Positions 59,210 to 64,000 of a DNA stretch of 64,000 nucleotides are shown piece by piece; position 1 is the stretch's first letter, and each line of letters opens with the position of its first letter. Source of the DNA: Gammaproteobacteria bacterium. Its GTDB lineage: Bacteria; Pseudomonadota; Gammaproteobacteria; Arenicellales; Poriferihabitantaceae. The notes below the pieces were generated by a model, which saw nothing but the letters and a program-made list of their open reading frames with translations, ran no database searches and was not told where the DNA came from. Both the position numbers and the translations under genes were made by a program. The stretch spans positions 1-64,000 of the forward strand of contig JAHEGU010000011.1 in assembly GCA_024644945.1 (NCBI GenBank). Reading direction: 5' to 3'.

Positions 59210-60946
59210 ATGAATAAAGAGACAGATACAGCATCCGATACCCTGGCCCGTAAGGACAAGAGCGGAAGTGTGATATCCGGCGGCCACCTGGTGGCGAAAG
59301 CGCTGAAAAACGAAGGAGTGGATACTGTTTTCACCCTTTGTGGAGGACACATTATTGATATATACGATGGCTGTATCGATGAAGGTATACGTATTGTCGA
59401 TGTGCGTCATGAACAGACTGCGGCGCATGCCGCGGATGGCTACGCACGCCAGACCGGCAAGCTTGGCTGCGTGGTCACGACTGCGGGCCCCGGCTGCACG
59501 AATGCGGTGACCGGTGTGGCCACTGCATTTCGTTCCGAAAGTCCGATTCTGCATATCGGCGGACAGAGTTCATTAACCCAACACAAGATGGGCTCACTAC
59601 AGGATCTGCCGCATGTGGACATGATGACACCCATTACTAAGTTTGCCTCAGGTGTGTTTTCTACTGAAAGGGTGGCAGACATGGTGTCTATGGCCGCACG
59701 GGAATGTTTTACAGGTGCTTATGGTCCTTCCTACCTGGAAATCCCCAGGGATGTATTAGACCGGGAGGTTCCCATCGAAAGCGCGGTGATTCCCGAGCCT
59801 GGTGCCTATCGTGCTTCTGTGCGTTCCATCGGTGATCCCGCAGACATAGAAAAGCTCGCAGACATACTGGTCAAGTCTGAGCGTCCAGCGGTATTGTTCG
59901 GACAACAGGTCTGGGCTTCACAGGGCCATAACGATGCGATCAACTTTGTTCGAGAACTCGATATTCCGGCTTACATGAACGGGGCCAGCCGTGGAATGTT
60001 AGGACAGGATGATCCACATCATTTTGATCGCACTCGACGCGATGCGTTTAACAATGCCGACGTCATCCTGATTGTTGGCACTCCGTTCGATTTTCGTATG
60101 GGATACGGAAAGCGAATCTCGAATAAGGCTACCCTGGTGCAGATTGATCAGAGTTACAGCACTGTGGGTAAGAATCGAGACATCGACCTGGGACTCGCTG
60201 GTGATCCGGGAGCAATCCTCGCTGCAGTATCCCAGGCGGCTTCGGGCCGAATCGATGACGGCGCACGCCAGAAGCGTCAGACCTGGATGAAAGAACTACG
60301 GGCTATCGAGGCGACTAAACTTGAGAAGCTGATGCCTATGTTTACCACCGATCAAAATCCGATTCATCCTTATCGTCTAGCCTGGGAGATCAATGAATTC
60401 CTGGGTGAAGATACGATTTATATTGGTGATGGTGGTGACATCGTTACCATCTCTGCGCAGGCGGTACGACCGCGTAACCCGGGGCAATGGATGGATCCAG
60501 GCGCTCTGGGCTCCCTCGGGGTCGGCACCGGATTTTCCATGGCGGCAAAGCTCGCTAATCCGGACAAAGAAGTGGTTTGTTTGTATGGCGATGGTTCTTT
60601 TGGCATGACTTCATTTGATATGGAAACCGCGCAGCGGTTCGGGGCGCCATACCTAGCCATAGTAGGAAACAATTCTCATATGAATCAGATCCGCTATGGT
60701 CAGATCGCCAAATATGGCGAAGAGCGCGGCAATATAGGGAACAAGCTGGGGGATATTCCGTTTGGCAAGTTTGGCGAAATGATCGGTGGGTATGGTGAAG
60801 AAGTACATGAAGCTAGCCAAATACAGCCTGCATTAGTGCGTGCCCGGGAAGCCATCGCAAAAACGGGAAAATGTGCGGTTGTGAACGTATGGGTAGATCC
60901 AGATGAATACGCTCCTGGCACCAAAGCCCAGACGATGTACAAGTAA
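59210..60946 (+). CDS. ThDP-dependent lyase/decarboxylase in the oxalyl-CoA decarboxylase position
   Basis: 578 residues, three-domain thiamine-diphosphate enzyme. The cofactor-activating Glu is residue 68 in DVRHEQTAAHAADGYAR. The Mg/ThDP motif runs from GDG (460-462) to NN (487-488). Next to frc and fhs, the expected reaction is oxalyl-CoA to formyl-CoA plus CO2. However, the sequence is closer to acetolactate-synthase-like and 2-hydroxyacyl-CoA-lyase-like proteins (TTAGPGCTNAVTGVATAFR, LHIGGQSSLTQHKMGSLQDLP) than to Oxc, which has VSAPG and QQGDYEE there. The Oxc GTWGVMG block is replaced by PGALGSLGVGTG. Alternatives are a 2-hydroxyacyl-CoA lyase, which also releases formyl-CoA, or an unrelated carboligase. 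Family is firm; substrate is inferred from context. Confidence 0.75.
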   Translation: MNKETDTASDTLARKDKSGSVISGGHLVAKALKNEGVDTVFTLCGGHIIDIYDGCIDEGIRIVDVRHEQTAAHAADGYARQTGKLGCVVTTAGPGCTNAVTGVATAFRSESPILHIGGQSSLTQHKMGSLQDLPHVDMMTPITKFASGVFSTERVADMVSMAARECFTGAYGPSYLEIPRDVLDREVPIESAVIPEPGAYRASVRSIGDPADIEKLADILVKSERPAVLFGQQVWASQGHNDAINFVRELDIPAYMNGASRGMLGQDDPHHFDRTRRDAFNNADVILIVGTPFDFRMGYGKRISNKATLVQIDQSYSTVGKNRDIDLGLAGDPGAILAAVSQAASGRIDDGARQKRQTWMKELRAIEATKLEKLMPMFTTDQNPIHPYRLAWEINEFLGEDTIYIGDGGDIVTISAQAVRPRNPGQWMDPGALGSLGVGTGFSMAAKLANPDKEVVCLYGDGSFGMTSFDMETAQRFGAPYLAIVGNNSHMNQIRYGQIAKYGEERGNIGNKLGDIPFGKFGEMIGGYGEEVHEASQIQPALVRAREAIAKTGKCAVVNVWVDPDEYAPGTKAQTMYK

Positions 60947-60975
60947 TCTATTTGATTTAATCGGAGTTTGAAAAC

Positions 60976-62220
60976 ATGAAGGCACTTGAAGGTGTAAAAA
61001 TCCTTGACTTCACCCATGTACAGTCTGGCCCGACCTGTACCCAACTACTTGGATGGTTTGGCGCCGACGTTATCAAGGTAGAGCGCCCTGGCGTAGGGGA
61101 TGCAACCAGAAAGCAACTGGTTGACGTGCCGGGTGCCGATTCGCTTTACTTTACGATGCTCAACCACAATAAACGTTCACTGACTCTGAATACAAAAACT
61201 GAGGAAGGTAAGCAGGTTCTTGAGCGGTTGGTGAAAGAATGCGATGTAATGGTTGAAAACTTTGCTCCTGGCGCATTGGATCGAATGGGATTTGGCTGGG
61301 AACGAATTCAGGAGCTCAATCCACGCATGATCATGGCTTCAGTCAAGGGCTTTGGTCCCGGACCATATGAAGACTGCAAAGTCTATGAAAATGTAGCGCA
61401 GTGCGCAGGTGGCTCTGCCTCTACGACTGGTTTTCTTGACGGACCACCTCTAGTGACCGGATCACAGATTGGAGATTCCGGGACTGGACTTCATCTTGCA
61501 TTCGGCATCATGACTGCACTGTATCATCGAGAGAAATCGGGCCGTGGGCAAAAAGTATTAGCGCCAATGCAGGATGGAGTGTTAAATCTTTGCCGGGTTA
61601 AATTGCGCGATCAGCAACGGCTGAAAGCAGGGCCACTCAGGGAGTACTCACAATTTGGTGAAGGAATAGAATTTGGTGAAGCGACGCCCCGCGCGGGTAA
61701 CGATTCCGGTGGAGGTCAGCCTGGGCGCATTCTAAAATGCAAAGGCTGGGAGAGTGACCCTAATGCCTACACTTACTTCATAACACAAGCAGCGGTATGG
61801 CAAAAAATATGTGATGTGATCGGCAAAACGGAGTGGAAAGAAGATGCCGACTTCGCCACTCCCGATGCCAGGCTACCGCGTCTGAACGAAGTCTTCGGTG
61901 CCATAGAAGAATGGACAATGACCAAAACCAAATTTGAGGTTATGGATATCTGCAATCCACTGGATATCCCGGTTGGTCCAATACTTTCGATGAAAGAACT
62001 TGCGGAAGAACCGTCGCTGAGGGCAACAGGCACAATCGTTGAAGTCGAACACCCGGAGCGTGGTTCTTACCTGACTGTAGGGTGTCCAGTAAAACTCTCC
62101 GATTCTCCAGTAGAGGTGGTTCGTTCTCCACTTTTGGGAGAGCATTCCGAAGAAGTACTTGAGCAGCTCGGGTATTCTGCGGACGAAATCATATCGATGC
62201 GCGAAGCAGGCGCAATTTAA
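60976..62220 (+). CDS. frc: Formyl-CoA:oxalate CoA-transferase
   Basis: 414 residues, class III CoA-transferase. It swaps CoA from formyl-CoA to oxalate. The protein follows E. coli YfdW closely: [28 protein letters not shown] with Gln 47 as in YfdW rather than the Trp of the Oxalobacter enzyme, catalytic Asp 167 in [26 protein letters not shown], the glycine loop GGGQPG at 245-250, and [16 protein letters not shown]. The length is normal. It follows the ThDP enzyme by 29 bases, and together they should form the oxalyl-CoA/formyl-CoA cycle that releases formate. Confidence 0.93.
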   Translation: MKALEGVKILDFTHVQSGPTCTQLLGWFGADVIKVERPGVGDATRKQLVDVPGADSLYFTMLNHNKRSLTLNTKTEEGKQVLERLVKECDVMVENFAPGALDRMGFGWERIQELNPRMIMASVKGFGPGPYEDCKVYENVAQCAGGSASTTGFLDGPPLVTGSQIGDSGTGLHLAFGIMTALYHREKSGRGQKVLAPMQDGVLNLCRVKLRDQQRLKAGPLREYSQFGEGIEFGEATPRAGNDSGGGQPGRILKCKGWESDPNAYTYFITQAAVWQKICDVIGKTEWKEDADFATPDARLPRLNEVFGAIEEWTMTKTKFEVMDICNPLDIPVGPILSMKELAEEPSLRATGTIVEVEHPERGSYLTVGCPVKLSDSPVEVVRSPLLGEHSEEVLEQLGYSADEIISMREAGAI

Positions 62221-62274
62221 TCATCGTTAATTAGCGCCGGTAAACTCCTACGGCCACACAACCGAGTAAATGTT

Positions 62275-63186
62275 ATGAGAATAGTAGTTCATGGACAGCA
62301 GGCTTTTGGTCAGGCAGTACTCCAGAAGTTATTGGATAGAGGCGATAATGTAGTCGCGGTCTGCACCGCTCCCGACAAGGAGGGTAAGCCGATCGATCCT
62401 CTCAAGGAACTTGCTTTAGAAAAAGACTTACCTGTGCATCAGCCGGCTTCGTGGAAGACAGACGAAGCCGAGGCGCTTATGGCGTCATTCGAAGCCGATG
62501 TTTGCATGATGGCGTATGTACTGTTATTCGTACCCACTAAGGTATTGGATACCCCGAAATACGGATCATTTCAGTATCACCCATCGCTGCTACCCATGCA
62601 TCGGGGCCCCTCGTCGATTAACTGGCCAATCGCCATGGGTGCAACCGAAACAGGTCTAACCATTTTCTGGCCCGATGATGGCCTTGATGAAGGACCGATC
62701 TTGTTGCAAAAGACATGCCCGATAGGTAAGGATGAGACATTGGGAGAGGTTTATTTCAACAAGCTGTTTCCGATGGGTGTAGACGCGATGATCGAATCTT
62801 TAGACCTGCTCAAGGACGGGAAGGCGCCCAAGATCGCGCAGAATCTTGACCAAGGCTCTTATGAGTCGTGGTTTGGAAAGAAGGAGGCGAAGCTGGACTG
62901 GACCCAAACCGCACAACAGCTCTATAACGTAATCCGTGCTGCTAATCCTCAGCCAGGCGCCTGGACTACTCATGGGAATGCAGAATTAAAGATTTTCAAC
63001 TCAAGTCTTGGTGTTGGCGATGGGGCACCTGGTGCAGTGATTGCTATAGACTCGGATGGTTTTGAGGTGGCCGCTGCTGAGGGCTCAATAAAAATTGGCA
63101 GGGTAAGAGCGGACGCAGGAAAGGTCCCCGCTTCAGATTATGTCTCTGCAGCCGGACTTAAAGTAGGAGACGTCCTGGGACATTGA
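62275..63186 (+). CDS. Stand-alone formyl-THF hydrolase/formyltransferase domain (ALDH1L-N-like)
   Basis: 303 residues, close to the N-terminal hydrolase domain of 10-formyltetrahydrofolate dehydrogenase (ALDH1L) and more distantly to methionyl-tRNA formyltransferase. The opening MRIVVHGQQAFGQAVLQKLL, the catalytic SLLP segment QYHPSLLPMHRGPSSINW with His 102, and WPDDGLDEGPILLQK with Asp 138 are all conserved. A C-terminal oligosaccharide-fold domain follows (KLDWTQTAQQLYNVIRAANPQPGAWT). The carrier and aldehyde dehydrogenase domains of ALDH1L are absent. Between frc and fhs it could hydrolyse 10-formyl-THF to free formate and THF, or transfer formyl between formyl-CoA and THF. The second is a hypothesis. 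Confidence 0.8.
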   Translation: MRIVVHGQQAFGQAVLQKLLDRGDNVVAVCTAPDKEGKPIDPLKELALEKDLPVHQPASWKTDEAEALMASFEADVCMMAYVLLFVPTKVLDTPKYGSFQYHPSLLPMHRGPSSINWPIAMGATETGLTIFWPDDGLDEGPILLQKTCPIGKDETLGEVYFNKLFPMGVDAMIESLDLLKDGKAPKIAQNLDQGSYESWFGKKEAKLDWTQTAQQLYNVIRAANPQPGAWTTHGNAELKIFNSSLGVGDGAPGAVIAIDSDGFEVAAAEGSIKIGRVRADAGKVPASDYVSAAGLKVGDVLGH

Positions 63187-63274
63187 GACTTGGCGAGCTA
63201 TTAAGAATTGACGGACACGATCCCTGTTAAACCATAGGGATCAATACTAAACACGATTAAAAGAGAACTAGATA

Positions 63275-64000
63275 ATGAGCGATATCGAAATTGCGCGTGC
63301 AGCAACGATTAAACCTATTGGTGAAATTGCTGACAAGCTAGGTATTCCTAACGATGCATTGATGCCTTTCGGCCATACCAAGGCTAAGGTCAGTCTGGAC
63401 CATATAGATTCCTTGAAAGACAAACCGGACGGCAAATTGATCTTGGTGACAGCCATTACACCAACCCCTGCGGGCGAAGGTAAGACCACTACCTCTGTGG
63501 GACTGACAGACGGTCTGAATAAGATTGGAAAAAATGCAATGGTGTGCCTTCGTGAGCCCTCGCTTGGCCCGTGCTTTGGAATGAAGGGTGGCGCTGCTGG
63601 GGGAGGGTACGCTCAGGTGATCCCGATGGAAGATATCAATCTCCATTTCACCGGCGATTTTCATGCAATTACTTCCGCGCACAGCTTGCTTTCCGCCCTG
63701 ATTGACAATCACATTTACTGGGGCAATGAATCGGCACTGGATACTCGACGGGTCGCATGGCGACGAGTGGTAGATATGAACGATCGATCTTTGCGCCAGA
63801 TCACCAGTTCACTGGGTGGTGTATCCAATGGTTTTGCGCGGGAAGACGGTTTTGACATCACCGTAGCGTCCGAGGTGATGGCGATTTTTTGTTTGTCCAA
63901 AAACCTGGAAGACCTGCAACATCGACTTAGTAAAATAGTAATTGGTTACACGCGCGATCGGAAGCCAATCACCGCAGACGCTGTTAACGCCCCTGGCCCG
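63275..64000 (+). CDS. fhs: Formate-tetrahydrofolate ligase (N-terminal part, cut by window end)
   Basis: The first 242 codons are visible; the family is usually about 555-560 residues, so more than half lies outside. It makes 10-formyl-THF from formate, THF and ATP. The N-terminal [13 protein letters not shown], the phosphate loop [16 protein letters not shown] (Lys 70) and [36 protein letters not shown] are typical. ATG 63275 follows an AAAGAGA purine stretch. This enzyme would capture the formate released by Frc. Confidence 0.95.
   Translation, partial: MSDIEIARAATIKPIGEIADKLGIPNDALMPFGHTKAKVSLDHIDSLKDKPDGKLILVTAITPTPAGEGKTTTSVGLTDGLNKIGKNAMVCLREPSLGPCFGMKGGAAGGGYAQVIPMEDINLHFTGDFHAITSAHSLLSALIDNHIYWGNESALDTRRVAWRRVVDMNDRSLRQITSSLGGVSNGFAREDGFDITVASEVMAIFCLSKNLEDLQHRLSKIVIGYTRDRKPITADAVNAPGP

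Noticed and set aside
62275-63186. Calling the formyltransferase-like gene fmt
   Set aside because: The YHPSLLPMHRG and WPDDGLDEG segments follow the ALDH1L hydrolase domain more closely than Met-tRNA formyltransferase, and def and rsmB, the usual fmt neighbours, are absent.

Overview
The window looks like one contiguous chromosomal segment of a gammaproteobacterium, probably a free-living aquatic lineage without close named relatives. The evidence is gene order: accA-tilS-pyrG-kdsA-eno-ftsB, gltX followed by tRNA-Ala(GGC) and tRNA-Glu(TTC), dusB-fis-purH, sdhCDAB-sdhE-ygfX, mutS next to fdxA, and waaA/kdsA for Kdo. The tRNAs carry encoded CCA ends. GTG and TTG starts and 1-13 base gene overlaps are frequent. 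I cannot assign genus or order.

Layout. 1-3.3 kb is accessory-looking: a GLIC-like pentameric ligand-gated ion channel, a 560-base spacer with tRNA-3'-end-like repeats, and a secreted protein with PKD- and cadherin-like parts. 3.4-5.2 kb holds gltX and two tRNAs. 5.25-5.5 kb holds an unannotated probable CsrB/Rsm-type regulatory RNA, with nine GGA motifs, stacked hairpins and a strong terminator. 5.6-16.1 kb runs from an M16 protease through pncC, accA, tilS, pyrG, kdsA, eno and ftsB. 16.1-23.4 kb is a succinate dehydrogenase block flanked by YgfZ, an SDHAF4-like factor, SdhE, YgfX and NadB. 23.5-40.7 kb is housekeeping (hslO, aroQ, accBC, prmA, dusB, fis, purH, purD, tsaC, hemF, waaA) with several uncharacterised envelope or zinc-ribbon proteins. 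40.8-52.7 kb holds pepN, fdxA, mutS, suhB, trmJ, two acetyltransferases, pyk and a quinone oxidoreductase.

52.7-64 kb is the distinctive region. It contains a second-type SucC/SucD-like acyl-CoA ligase pair, a tripartite tricarboxylate transporter (tctC-tctB-tctA), a GntR/FCD regulator, a ThDP-dependent lyase/decarboxylase, a formyl-CoA:oxalate CoA-transferase very like E. coli YfdW, a stand-alone homologue of the N-terminal formyl-hydrolase domain of 10-formyl-THF dehydrogenase, and formate-THF ligase (cut by the window end). A perfect 26-bp palindrome lies before tctC and a 14/16 match to its half lies before gntR, so the regulator probably controls both. I read this as an inducible carboxylate-uptake module, most likely for oxalate, that makes formyl-CoA and feeds formyl groups into folate C1 metabolism. 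Two features are non-standard: the ThDP enzyme is not a classical Oxc, and the formyltransferase-like protein could link formyl-CoA and folate directly.
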